A program made the position numbers and the translations under genes. The notes beneath the pieces are model-generated. The model was not told where the DNA came from, did no database searches, and saw only the letters and a list, made by a program, of their open reading frames with translations. Source: Desulfurococcales archaeon (lineage in GTDB: Archaea > Thermoproteota > Thermoprotei_A > Sulfolobales > Desulfurococcaceae). From it: 13,101 nucleotides of DNA. The stretch is from positions 1 through 13,101 of the forward strand of contig JALWQP010000142.1 of the NCBI GenBank assembly GCA_027083045.1. The letters run 5' to 3'. Of the stretch, positions 1-6,273 are shown piece after piece (the first letter of the stretch is position 1; every line of letters starts with the position of its first letter).

Positions 1-1853
1 ATACAAAGCATAAGCTATTCTGCAATTGTCCAACAAGACTAGTAGAGGAAGCGCCGGAGGACAAGTTCGTCCGAGAATTAAGGCCAGCAAGAAGCGAGCT
101 AGGAGAAGTGGATGAAGCCGCGCTTCTCGAGTGGAGGAAAAGGGTAAAATACCTCTACCACGCCCCTAGACCATCTTCATGTCTTGTGGAAGCCGATGAG
201 GAGCCTCCCCACGAAATTAACCGCGAGGCCCTAGTAACTGCTCTCGCCGTAGCTAAGGCGCTCAACATGTATATTGTCGACGAGATACACGTCATGAGAA
301 AAATAGTGATAGATGGAAGCAATACGAGTGGGTTCCAGAGAACATCGATCATAGCGCTCGACGGCTATCTATACGATGGCGAGAAAAAAATAGGTATACA
401 GACACTATGCCTCGAAGAAGACGCAGCCCGCAAAATATCTCAGGGCAAAGGATTCGTTGAATACAAGCTTGACAGGCTAGGTATACCATTGATAGAAATC
501 GCTACTGCTCCCGATATAAACGATCCTGATGAGGCCGAAAGGGTGGCTTTCAAAATAGGGCAGCTTGTACGGCTAACAGGCAAGGCAAAGCGTGGCCTAG
601 GAACTATCAGACAAGACCTAAACGTATCCATACGTGGCGGCGAAAAAATAGAGATCAAAGGAGTACAACATCTCTACCTTATTAGCAAAGTCGTGGCATA
701 CGAGGCTCTTAGACAAAAAACAATGCTCGAAATAAGGGATGAACTACAGAGAAGAGGCCTTACCCCAGAGGATATCGTTAATGACTTTAAAGATGTGTCC
801 AAGATCTTTCGTGGCACGAAATCGAAGATCATACGCAGAGCTATACAGAGGAAGGATAGTGGTGTATACGCTGTAGTCCTGAGGGGATTCAAGGGCTTGC
901 TGGGTCGTGAAGTACAGCCTGGTAGGCGCTTTGGAACAGAACTCGCGGACTATGCTCGTGTATGGGGAGGAGTAGGAGGAATATTCCATACAGACGAGCT
1001 ACCAGCATATGGTATCACACAGGAGGAAGTAGATAGGCTGTACGAAGTACTAGGCGCTGATAAAGAGAGAGACGCGATCGTCATAGTAGCTGATAGACGC
1101 GATAAGGCGGTCAAAGCCCTAGAAGCAGTAGTTATGAGGGCCAAGATGGCTTTCCAGGGAGTTCCTCCCGAAACACGTGCAGCGAATCCAGATGGAACGA
1201 CAAAATATATGAGGCCAAGGCCTGGCTCAGCCAGGATGTATCCCGAAACAGACATACCGCCCGTACTGGTTGATGATAAGCTTCTCAGTGAAGCAGAAGA
1301 ACTTACTCCTGAGCCCTTCGATAAGAAGCTAGAGAGATATATCAAGGAGTATGGTCTCAGCAAAGAACTAGCAACCACGATACTAAATGATCTAAGGCTC
1401 GACCTGTTCGAAGCACTAGTGGAGAAATACAGAGGATATGTAAGCCCAACACTTATAGCATCAACAATAACTAATACGTTGAAAATGCTCAAAGGAGAAG
1501 GCGTACCCATAGAGAACATTGAGGATAGACATATTGATGAAGTAATGGATCTAGTAGCCAACAAAGAGATTGCAAAAGAAGCCATCCCCGAAATACTCTC
1601 TTATCTCGCCAAAAAACCTGAAGCAAGTGCACGGGAAGCTGCAAAAGCATTAGGGTTGGCGAGGATCAGCGAGGAAGAACTAGTTAGGATAATAGATGAA
1701 GCGATCAAAAGTAACTGGGAAAAGATAAAAGCGAAGCCCCAAAAAGCCTTCAACATAGTCATGGGCACAGTCATGGCCAGGGTCCGTGGTAGGGTAGACG
1801 GAAGAACAGTCGCTAAACTAGTGAGGGACAAGCTTAATTCTGTCCTAGGATAA
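1..1853 (+). CDS. gatE: Glu-tRNA(Gln) amidotransferase subunit E (5'-partial)
   Basis: GatE works with GatD to convert Glu-tRNA(Gln) into Gln-tRNA(Gln) in archaea that lack GlnRS; GatE is the tRNA-binding and kinase/transamidase subunit, in the cytoplasm. The frame is open from base 3 with no start codon in view: the first residues contain KLFCNC and RPARSELGEVD, which match the N-terminal region of known GatE proteins beginning near residue 20, so about 20 residues lie outside the window. The GTG at 108 is an internal valine. Counting from base 3, the visible part has 616 residues: CLVEADEEPPH near 60-70, IDGSNTSGFQRT near 103-114 and KRGLGTIRQDLNVSI define the GatB/GatE cradle. A GatE-specific AspRS-like (GAD) insertion lies near 295-415, with a helical YqeY-like tail after about 440. 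Full length would be about 635, normal for the family. No frameshift is seen. The family call is secure. Confidence 0.97.
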   Translation, partial: TKHKLFCNCPTRLVEEAPEDKFVRELRPARSELGEVDEAALLEWRKRVKYLYHAPRPSSCLVEADEEPPHEINREALVTALAVAKALNMYIVDEIHVMRKIVIDGSNTSGFQRTSIIALDGYLYDGEKKIGIQTLCLEEDAARKISQGKGFVEYKLDRLGIPLIEIATAPDINDPDEAERVAFKIGQLVRLTGKAKRGLGTIRQDLNVSIRGGEKIEIKGVQHLYLISKVVAYEALRQKTMLEIRDELQRRGLTPEDIVNDFKDVSKIFRGTKSKIIRRAIQRKDSGVYAVVLRGFKGLLGREVQPGRRFGTELADYARVWGGVGGIFHTDELPAYGITQEEVDRLYEVLGADKERDAIVIVADRRDKAVKALEAVVMRAKMAFQGVPPETRAANPDGTTKYMRPRPGSARMYPETDIPPVLVDDKLLSEAEELTPEPFDKKLERYIKEYGLSKELATTILNDLRLDLFEALVEKYRGYVSPTLIASTITNTLKMLKGEGVPIENIEDRHIDEVMDLVANKEIAKEAIPEILSYLAKKPEASAREAAKALGLARISEEELVRIIDEAIKSNWEKIKAKPQKAFNIVMGTVMARVRGRVDGRTVAKLVRDKLNSVLG

Positions 1854-1854
1854 C

Positions 1855-1860
1855 TTTTTT
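1855..1860 (+). terminator. Poly-T terminator after gatE
   Basis: Six T residues begin two bases after the gatE stop codon (TAA at 1851-1853). Archaeal RNA polymerase often terminates at such runs without a hairpin. This is inferred from sequence only; some read-through could feed the structured RNA region just downstream. Confidence 0.45.
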
Positions 1861-1880
1861 CAAGGCGATGAAGAGTACTC

Positions 1881-1915
1881 CCGACAATGAAGGATGATTA
1901 GAAGGCATTTGTCGG
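1881..1915 (+). repeat. GC-rich hairpin in intergenic region
   Basis: CCGACAA (1881-1887) and TTGTCGG (1909-1915) are exact reverse complements. TG/CA adds two further pairs on the inside if one T (1908) is bulged, leaving a loop of 16 bases. It sits 20 bases after the T-run that follows gatE and before the candidate C/D-box element. No H/ACA-type ACA box is seen on its 3' side and no poly-T follows closely, so neither an H/ACA guide nor a classical terminator is supported. It could simply be a structured part of a processed 3' UTR or small RNA. Confidence 0.4.
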
Positions 1916-1928
1916 AGCCCATTTAACG

Positions 1929-1984
1929 ATGATGAATATCCCCAGTATGACCGTTAGTGAATGATATGAACACGAGCGTGCTGA
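1929..1984 (+). ncRNA. Candidate C/D-box guide sRNA
   Basis: The element has a perfect C box (ATGATGA, 1929-1935), an 11-base spacer, a weak D' box (ATGA, 1947-1950), a degenerate C' box (TGAATGA at 1958-1964, or GATATGA at 1963-1969), and a perfect D box (CTGA, 1981-1984). The total of 56 bases is the usual size of archaeal C/D sRNAs, which guide rRNA or tRNA 2'-O-methylation with L7Ae, Nop5 and fibrillarin. The guide segments would be 1936-1946 and about 1970-1980. Each has only short (about 7-base) complementarity to rRNA stretches I can recall, so no target is assigned. No flanking terminal stem is obvious, and the D' and C' boxes are imperfect, so this is a candidate rather than a firm call. 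It lies in non-coding sequence between gatE and the next gene. Confidence 0.38.
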
Positions 1985-1997
1985 GTATTAAATACTC
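1983..1997 (+). promoter_or_regulatory. TATA promoter embedded in a perfect palindrome
   Basis: GAGTATT-A-AATACTC is a perfect 7+1+7 inverted repeat. Its centre, TATTAAAT (1986-1993), also resembles an archaeal TATA box. Transcription starting about 25 bases downstream would begin near 2015-2020, just before the ATG at 2022, so the mRNA would be leaderless or nearly so. A repressor bound to the palindrome would block TBP. The HTH protein encoded second in this operon (2454-3341) is the obvious candidate ligand, but that is inference. Confidence 0.5.
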
Positions 1998-2021
1998 TTC
2001 CAAATCATAGATTATTTCTGG

Positions 2022-2450
2022 ATGTTGAGTTTTGGCCGCTGCCGAGCCTGTAGATTGGGGGCTGTGAGGAAAATGGTAGCCGCTGAACATGATAAGCTTA
2101 GTAGGGCCATGGGTAAACTCCTTGAAAGCAGAGGTTACAGGGTAAGGATACAGAGTGTTACTGAAATGAATCTCATGGGTGAGAAGAATAGGCTCTATGT
2201 TATTCATGCGGTGTCAAGTGATGAAAGAAACATAGTGACAATAAGAATACATGAGAACGATATAAATAGGCTGAGGATTTCTCTGCGTAGACGTAATGAA
2301 GGATTAAGACGTATCTTGGCCGACAAGCTCGAAGAAGCCGGATTCAGAGTTACGGAAACCGAGGAAGAAGTGTCAGGCAGTATAACTGGTTGTGGAGAAT
2401 ACCTAATAGATAAAATGAGGGATGCACTTAACATAATAGAAAGGTCTTAG
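2022..2450 (+). CDS. Uncharacterised protein, first gene of HTH/phosphatase operon
   Basis: I do not recognise this 142-residue protein. It is charged and looks alpha/beta: a CRAC pair of cysteines sits near residues 7-10, followed by a helix with KLLESRGYRVRIQSV, a strand-rich middle (NRLYVIHAV, NIVTIRIHEND), an arginine-rich segment with paired arginines near residues 84-88, and a second helix-strand unit with KLEEAGFRVTE near 103-113. The two similar units (GYRV and GFRV) hint at an internal duplication. The ATG at 2022 fits a leaderless start set by the TATA-like palindrome at 1983-1997. The ATG at 2073, preceded by GTGAGG, is the alternative and would give 125 residues without the cysteine pair. 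The next gene follows after only three bases, so both are almost certainly co-transcribed. Confidence 0.7.
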   Translation: MLSFGRCRACRLGAVRKMVAAEHDKLSRAMGKLLESRGYRVRIQSVTEMNLMGEKNRLYVIHAVSSDERNIVTIRIHENDINRLRISLRRRNEGLRRILADKLEEAGFRVTETEEEVSGSITGCGEYLIDKMRDALNIIERS

Positions 2451-2453
2451 CAT

Positions 2454-3341
2454 ATGCTTCCTGATCAAAAGGAGCTTCTCGAGCTAATAGTTGAAAGACT
2501 TAATAGTGGAAGTACCCAAAAAGAGATAGCCTCTCAGTTTGGTGTCTCCAAGGTAAAGATCTCAAGGATAGTGAATGCAGGGCTTAAAGAAGGGATTTTT
2601 CATAGAACATTTGGTGTTTATACACATTGCTTATTAAAGCCGTCGTGGATAATGATCTCCATTGTGAGAGCTGGAACAGTCAATGTTAATGAAATCACTC
2701 CTAAACCAGACCTTATTTACTTGTCAATATTCCCTGTACCAACTTTCTTCATGTACTTTTTCAGAACATTAGAGCCCAAGGTTCATACTGGTAGTGTCAA
2801 GATCATGGAATTAAGCAAAATAGTTGAATCCCTAATAGTCTATGAGTTTACATTTTCGAGACGATTGAAGCTTGATGTATGCGAGAAATGTGTTGTTTAT
2901 GATGATATAGATGAGTTTCTTGCTATAACTATTTTGAAAGATATACATTTTTCTAAATATGATATTGATCTGTATACCTTATGGAAAGAAGTAGGTTTAA
3001 CAAATATTCATAGTGTAAAATATCACTACTATAATCACCTGCTTAATAATCTTGTCTATAAACGATACATTATACGGCCTAGGAACTCTATGCGTGTAAT
3101 ACTGAGAATATCATCGCCGTCAATGGCTAAGGCTGTATCTTTTATACTCAAACTCTATCGCGAAAAAATACTTGTTGGAGTAGATATTTTTGACATAGTA
3201 TATCATGATCCATTTAGGGCATACCTGATTGCATGGATAGACCCTATACATGCTTGGGATAAACTCTACACGATCGATTTGCCGAGCCATGTTAAAGTTG
3301 AAATATTCCCTGTCAAACTAGTTTATCCAGTTCAAGAATGA
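2454..3341 (+). CDS. HTH-domain protein, putative transcriptional regulator
   Basis: This 295-residue protein carries an N-terminal helix-turn-helix (about residues 5-45) with STQKEIASQFGVSKVKISRIV, the pattern of a winged-HTH or sigma-like DNA-recognition helix pair. The remaining 250 residues match no family I know. They are rich in aromatic residues and isoleucine, with a second possible winged-helix unit near 165-210 (LYTLWKEVGLTNIHSVKYHYYNHLL). CEKC near residues 143-146 could bind a metal, but no second cysteine pair is visible. Predicted role: DNA-binding regulator, possibly of its own operon through the palindrome at 1983-1997. The gene starts three bases after the upstream stop codon and ends just before the phosphatase gene. 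AAAGGT about 10 bases upstream of the ATG may act as ribosome binding site. Its codons are more A/T-ending than those of gatE or the thermosome. Confidence 0.75.
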   Translation: MLPDQKELLELIVERLNSGSTQKEIASQFGVSKVKISRIVNAGLKEGIFHRTFGVYTHCLLKPSWIMISIVRAGTVNVNEITPKPDLIYLSIFPVPTFFMYFFRTLEPKVHTGSVKIMELSKIVESLIVYEFTFSRRLKLDVCEKCVVYDDIDEFLAITILKDIHFSKYDIDLYTLWKEVGLTNIHSVKYHYYNHLLNNLVYKRYIIRPRNSMRVILRISSPSMAKAVSFILKLYREKILVGVDIFDIVYHDPFRAYLIAWIDPIHAWDKLYTIDLPSHVKVEIFPVKLVYPVQE

Positions 3342-3374
3342 TTTCCGAAAGGCAGTATGTGGATGGTGCTCGTA

Positions 3375-4301
3375 TTGGAAGAAATAGAATTCAGCAATCT
3401 AGTGATAAGTACTATGTCTGATTTTAAGGAAATAATTAGTTTAATCATAGATGTTTTAGAAAAGATCGACAAAACATATAGTGGACTAATATACCGTCCT
3501 CCAGGCCTCATCGAAATAACTAATTACCAAGAACTATATGTGATCGGTGATCTTCACGGTGATTTCGGGACTCTCCTGGATATTCTATCCTCAGAGGAAC
3601 TTCTTAATAGACTAGAACATGATAACATCAAGATCGTCTTTCTAGGCGACTATGTCGATAGAGGGGATCAGCAGTTAGAAGTACTAACAGCAATACTTTA
3701 TCTAAAATCATTACATCCCGAGAAGATAGTGGCCTTAAGGGGCAATCATGAGGCGCCGCCGCTACTAATGCCGTATCCCCATGATTTCTCAGCGATTCTT
3801 AGAGGCATCTATGGGACAGAAAAGGGAATACTACTATATAGAATGTTCTTCAGAATGTTCCAAAGACTTCCTGTAATAGCAAGGGTTCCTGGAAGAATAC
3901 TATTTCTACATGGAGGCCCGCCATCTACTGTTCTTGAAGCATGTAGTTTTGAAGAGGCATTCTCGGTTGGTATTCCAAGTATTGATGACGGCGTTCTGGA
4001 GGAGATTTTATGGAACGATCCGGTCGAGTCTGATATAACGATTCAGGAATCACCACGCGGGGCCGGATACATGTTTGGGAAGAAGATCACGGAGAAAACG
4101 TTAGAATTATCCGGTACGAATTACATTGTTCGAGCACATGAACCATCTTATTATGGTTATAAGATAAATCATGATGGAAAGGTCATTACATTATTTGACG
4201 CTAAGATACCAGCTTATGGTATTTTAAGTGCTGCATACCTGAGGATCAATAGGGAAGCGGATCTAGAGAAAGGGCTAGAAAATTATATAGTTACTATATG
4301 A
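3375..4301 (+). CDS. PPP-family serine/threonine protein phosphatase (PP1-arch type)
   Basis: The protein belongs to the PP1/PP2A-like metallophosphatases that remove phosphate from Ser/Thr residues using two metal ions. With the start at TTG 3375 (308 residues) all signatures are present: GDLHGD (58-63; D59, H61), GDYVDRG (91-97; D92), RGNHE (122-126; N124, H125), LFLHGG with metal ligand H179, and RAHEP with H255. SPRGAGYMFG near 226-235 is also typical of the group. TTG 3375 is chosen because GGTG (3365-3368) sits exactly six bases upstream, the spacing seen at several other genes here; ATG 3357 or 3363 are the alternatives and add six or four residues. It follows the HTH gene after a short gap, so it probably shares its mRNA, and it overlaps the end of the minus-strand Hsp20-like gene by eight bases. 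Its substrate cannot be told from the sequence. Confidence 0.95.
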   Translation: MEEIEFSNLVISTMSDFKEIISLIIDVLEKIDKTYSGLIYRPPGLIEITNYQELYVIGDLHGDFGTLLDILSSEELLNRLEHDNIKIVFLGDYVDRGDQQLEVLTAILYLKSLHPEKIVALRGNHEAPPLLMPYPHDFSAILRGIYGTEKGILLYRMFFRMFQRLPVIARVPGRILFLHGGPPSTVLEACSFEEAFSVGIPSIDDGVLEEILWNDPVESDITIQESPRGAGYMFGKKITEKTLELSGTNYIVRAHEPSYYGYKINHDGKVITLFDAKIPAYGILSAAYLRINREADLEKGLENYIVTI

Positions 4302-4602
4302 TCCAGAAAATCCTTGAACCCTTTAGCTCGAGCGTTAAAATACCGTTCTTTAATGTTTTCTTCATTTTAGTGATCTTAAACCATAATTTATATGACATAC
4401 TATAGATTTCTCCATTATAATCAGAAGCATATACATAAATGTATTTCCCATCTGTTTTCACTGTAATATTGTCTGGCTCAAAACCCTCGACAAACACAAT
4501 TATTTTAGCTGAGTGGAATTTTTTCTCCAAAATCTCGAAACATAATCTGTTAGACCATTTAATAATAGGTGAGAGACTCTCCACCGAAACTATCGCCCCC
4601 AC
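4294..4602 (-). CDS. Small divergent Hsp20/alpha-crystallin-like protein
   Basis: This 102-residue protein resembles a minimal alpha-crystallin (Hsp20 or CS-like) domain. SAKIIVFVEGFEPDNITVK (about 31-49) fits the beta-strand pair plus 'NI-V' motif of small heat-shock proteins, YIYVYAS (54-60) the next strand, and KNGILTLELKG (85-95) the hallmark 'NGVLTL' strand. It lacks the long N-terminal arm and a clear C-terminal I-x-I anchor after the domain, so it may stay monomeric or dimeric rather than form large oligomers. Small heat-shock proteins hold unfolding proteins; whether this one does is inference. The start is uncertain: GTG at 4602 gives this length, while GTG at 4584 (residue 7) sits closer to the transcription start expected from a TATA-like element at 4613-4620. 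It converges on the phosphatase gene with an eight-base overlap. Confidence 0.7.
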   Translation of the reverse strand: MGAIVSVESLSPIIKWSNRLCFEILEKKFHSAKIIVFVEGFEPDNITVKTDGKYIYVYASDYNGEIYSMSYKLWFKITKMKKTLKNGILTLELKGSRIFWII

Positions 4603-4612
4603 AATGTTATGT

Positions 4613-4620
4613 TAGTATAA
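4613..4620 (-). promoter_or_regulatory. Possible TATA box for the Hsp20-like gene
   Basis: On the minus strand this reads TTATACTA. Initiation about 25 bases downstream would fall near 4590, inside the longest version of the gene and just before the alternative GTG at 4584. The match is moderate and no experimental support is visible. Confidence 0.25.
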
Positions 4621-4690
4621 TAACCCCCTAAAACTGTTTCATAGTTCAAAAAACTTAGTTAAGCTACAAATTCTTTAAATAGGGAACCAA

Positions 4691-4698
4691 TTTATAAG
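4691..4698 (+). promoter_or_regulatory. TATA box for the gene at 4744
   Basis: TTTATAAG is a good archaeal TATA element. Initiation about 25 bases downstream (near 4720) would leave a short leader containing GGTG at 4734-4737. The rest of the 4603-4734 intergenic gap is A/T-rich and shows nothing else that I can name. Confidence 0.5.
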
Positions 4699-4743
4699 GA
4701 CGCTAAAACTTACAGTGGTCAACGAGAGTAAAGGGTGTTTGGA

Positions 4744-5034
4744 GTGGATGCGGAAATAGCTTTGCTCGAATATCTGGTTGATCTAGCCGAGCAATATCTT
4801 GGCGATATAATTGAGGAGATAATCGAAAAATATTATTCAGACAAGATAGATCTATCCGAAAGATATGTAGACATCCTCGAATTTATTACGGAAAAAATCA
4901 TTGATGATAGTCTAAATGGTGATGAAAACCCGGAAAGATTTAAAAAGATTGTGAGAAAATTAGCCGCTAGACCTTACATCGCAAAAATGTTGATTAGCTA
5001 TTTAGTATCAGAATATATTGAGAACTATGACTAG
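4744..5034 (+). CDS. Small acidic helical protein of unknown function
   Basis: I do not recognise this protein of about 96 residues. It appears all-helical and strongly acidic in its first half, with amphipathic segments EIALLEYLVDLAEQYLGDII and ERYVDILEFITEKII, a short basic patch (ERFKKIVRKLAARP) and a closing hydrophobic helix. No cysteines, no signal peptide and no enzymatic motif are visible, so a structural or partner-binding role is the most that can be guessed. GTG 4744 is chosen because GGTG (4734-4737) lies six bases upstream; GTG 4735 would add three residues. The upstream TATA box at 4691-4698 supports a real transcribed gene. An 86-base gap separates it from the next gene, so it may be transcribed alone. 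Confidence 0.65.
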   Translation: MDAEIALLEYLVDLAEQYLGDIIEEIIEKYYSDKIDLSERYVDILEFITEKIIDDSLNGDENPERFKKIVRKLAARPYIAKMLISYLVSEYIENYD

Positions 5035-5072
5035 ATAATACTAACGATATTATTGGATATGATCATCATCAG

Positions 5073-5080
5073 CTTATATT
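5073..5080 (+). promoter_or_regulatory. Possible TATA box for the zinc-ribbon/thioredoxin-fold gene pair
   Basis: CTTATATT lies about 40 bases upstream of the strong ribosome binding site at 5111-5118. Initiation near 5100 would give a leader carrying that site. The match is moderate, in a T-rich region. Confidence 0.35.
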
Positions 5081-5110
5081 CTTTTCCTATCTTTATCATC
5101 TATTTTCAGC

Positions 5111-5118
5111 GGGGTGAG
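5111..5118 (+). promoter_or_regulatory. Strong Shine-Dalgarno site with no standard start codon near it
   Basis: GGGGTGAG matches the complement of the archaeal 16S rRNA 3' end. The TGA inside it (5115-5117) is in frame with the downstream gene, so the reading frame opens at 5118. The next codons are GCC, ATA (5121) and GTT (5124); the first ATG, GTG or TTG in frame is GTG at 5139, about 20 bases away, too far for normal pairing. The site therefore points to a non-canonical ATA (or GTT) start or to a base error. Confidence 0.55.
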
Positions 5119-5138
5119 CCATAGTTCGAAAAGCAGAA

Positions 5139-5888
5139 GTGAAGAAGAAAAGAACTCGCAGGAGAAAGAAGAAAAAGCTCGATATAGATGCATATGCTGA
5201 GGCTATTTTCAAAGATATAGCTGAATACCTAGGACTTGATACTCTGGGTATAGATGAAAAAATTCAGCACGAAATAGTGAAAGAGGTTATGCACACGATT
5301 ATCACTAGTCTAAGCTATAAGCCAAAGATAGATGTATTGATCAAAAGGATCAAGAGGCATAGACGGAAAATTAATATGATCATCGCTATAAAAATGCTGG
5401 AATCAATACGTAACCCTACCCCCGATCAATTAGAATTTATAATTACCTACGGGGACAGAGCCCTCATTCCAGAAATACCACGGCTATATAGGTTGGCTAA
5501 GGATATGAGCAGGGAAGACCTGATAATGATGCTGCAGAGCCTATGGGAGAAATATGGACGTCCATCCCCCATAGAGTGCCCGAAATGCGGGTTTAGAGCA
5601 ATAATGCCGGACCTTATATGTTATGTTTGCGGCAACATAGTATCTGAAAAGTATATCAGAGAAATGCTTGGCTTCGAGGAAAAATTTGAAGAATACGTGA
5701 AAAATGCTAGCTTGGCCGAACTAAACGATGTAATGAACCTAGGTTTTGTTTTATCGAGCGAAATCGATGTTAAAAGCCCCAGATACAGAATAGATTTTTG
5801 GAAGAATATTTATTATCCCATACATCTGCGTCAATCCGACATCGAAAAAATAATCGAGGAAATGGGAAAGAGGAAACAAGGATATTAA
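5139..5888 (+). CDS. Basic zinc-ribbon protein of unknown function
   Basis: I do not recognise this protein of 249 residues (255 if translation starts at ATA 5121). It opens with a very basic tail, RTRRRKKKKL, typical of RNA- or DNA-contacting tails. A helical region (residues 15-140) includes another basic cluster, IKRIKRHRRK near 68-77. A four-cysteine zinc ribbon follows: C147-x2-C150 and C161-x2-C164 (ECPKCGF and CYVCGN). The C-terminal 85 residues are acidic and helical. Together these suggest a nucleic-acid- or ribosome-associated factor, but that is inference from composition. The start is ambiguous: the only good ribosome binding site (5111-5118) favours a codon near 5121, while GTG 5139 is the first standard start. 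The thioredoxin-fold gene follows 34 bases after the stop codon with its own ribosome binding site, so the two are probably co-transcribed. Confidence 0.75.
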   Translation: MKKKRTRRRKKKKLDIDAYAEAIFKDIAEYLGLDTLGIDEKIQHEIVKEVMHTIITSLSYKPKIDVLIKRIKRHRRKINMIIAIKMLESIRNPTPDQLEFIITYGDRALIPEIPRLYRLAKDMSREDLIMMLQSLWEKYGRPSPIECPKCGFRAIMPDLICYVCGNIVSEKYIREMLGFEEKFEEYVKNASLAELNDVMNLGFVLSSEIDVKSPRYRIDFWKNIYYPIHLRQSDIEKIIEEMGKRKQGY

Positions 5889-5922
5889 GGCCTTAGGTAA
5901 GACGCTCAGAGGGTGAATAGTA

Positions 5923-6273
5923 TTGATAGAGATAAATACAATGGATGATTTTATTAGAGCAATTAAGACTAATCGAGTAGTGATCGTTGAGTATTTTGAT
6001 CCCGACAATGAAGAATCAAAAAAGTTTTATCCAACAATGAGGGATGTTGAAAAACATGTTGATCCATCAATACTTGTCCTCAGAATAAATGTTAAGAAAA
6101 CACCAGAATTATCTAATGGTATTCATACGCTTCCCTGTATAAGAGTCTTTTTAGATGGAAAAGTAGTATTTGAACAACAGGGTGTATTTGGGAGAAGAGA
6201 GCTTGATCTCATGGTATTGAGAAGAGGTATTAGAAGCGTTCTCAGGAATAGGAATGTTTTGTTAAAAATCTAG
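5923..6273 (+). CDS. Thioredoxin-fold protein lacking the CXXC active site
   Basis: The 116-residue protein follows the thioredoxin layout: strand VVIVEYF (19-25), a helix ending in KKFYP (33-37), strand SILVLRINV (49-57), then the cis-proline loop HTLPCIRVFLDGKVV (68-82), the best match to the 'yPT-x-x-F-x-x-G' thioredoxin signature, and a C-terminal helix. If P37 is aligned with the conserved proline after the active site, the catalytic CGPC becomes N29-E-E-S32, so no dithiol chemistry is possible there. The sole cysteine, C72, directly follows the cis-proline. It is probably a binding or adaptor protein rather than a reductase; peroxiredoxin-like or glutathionylation chemistry on C72 is speculative. 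The TTG start is set by GGGTGA (5911-5916) with a six-base gap. It ends overlapping the convergent minus-strand gene by four bases. Confidence 0.78.
   Translation: MIEINTMDDFIRAIKTNRVVIVEYFDPDNEESKKFYPTMRDVEKHVDPSILVLRINVKKTPELSNGIHTLPCIRVFLDGKVVFEQQGVFGRRELDLMVLRRGIRSVLRNRNVLLKI

Noticed and set aside
950..1585. Long open frame of 211 codons antisense to gatE
   Set aside because: Serine-rich, low-complexity product typical of the antisense shadow of a real gene; gatE itself is unmistakable.
1936..1980. Seven-base complementarity of the candidate guides to conserved rRNA stretches
   Set aside because: Matches of seven bases are expected by chance in several kilobases of rRNA and the recalled sequences could not be checked, so no target is claimed.
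5008..5071. Minus-strand C box (TGATGATGA near 5062-5071) and CTGA near 5008-5011 resembling another C/D sRNA
   Set aside because: The boxes are too far apart, no inner D'/C' boxes are present, and half the element lies inside a coding region.
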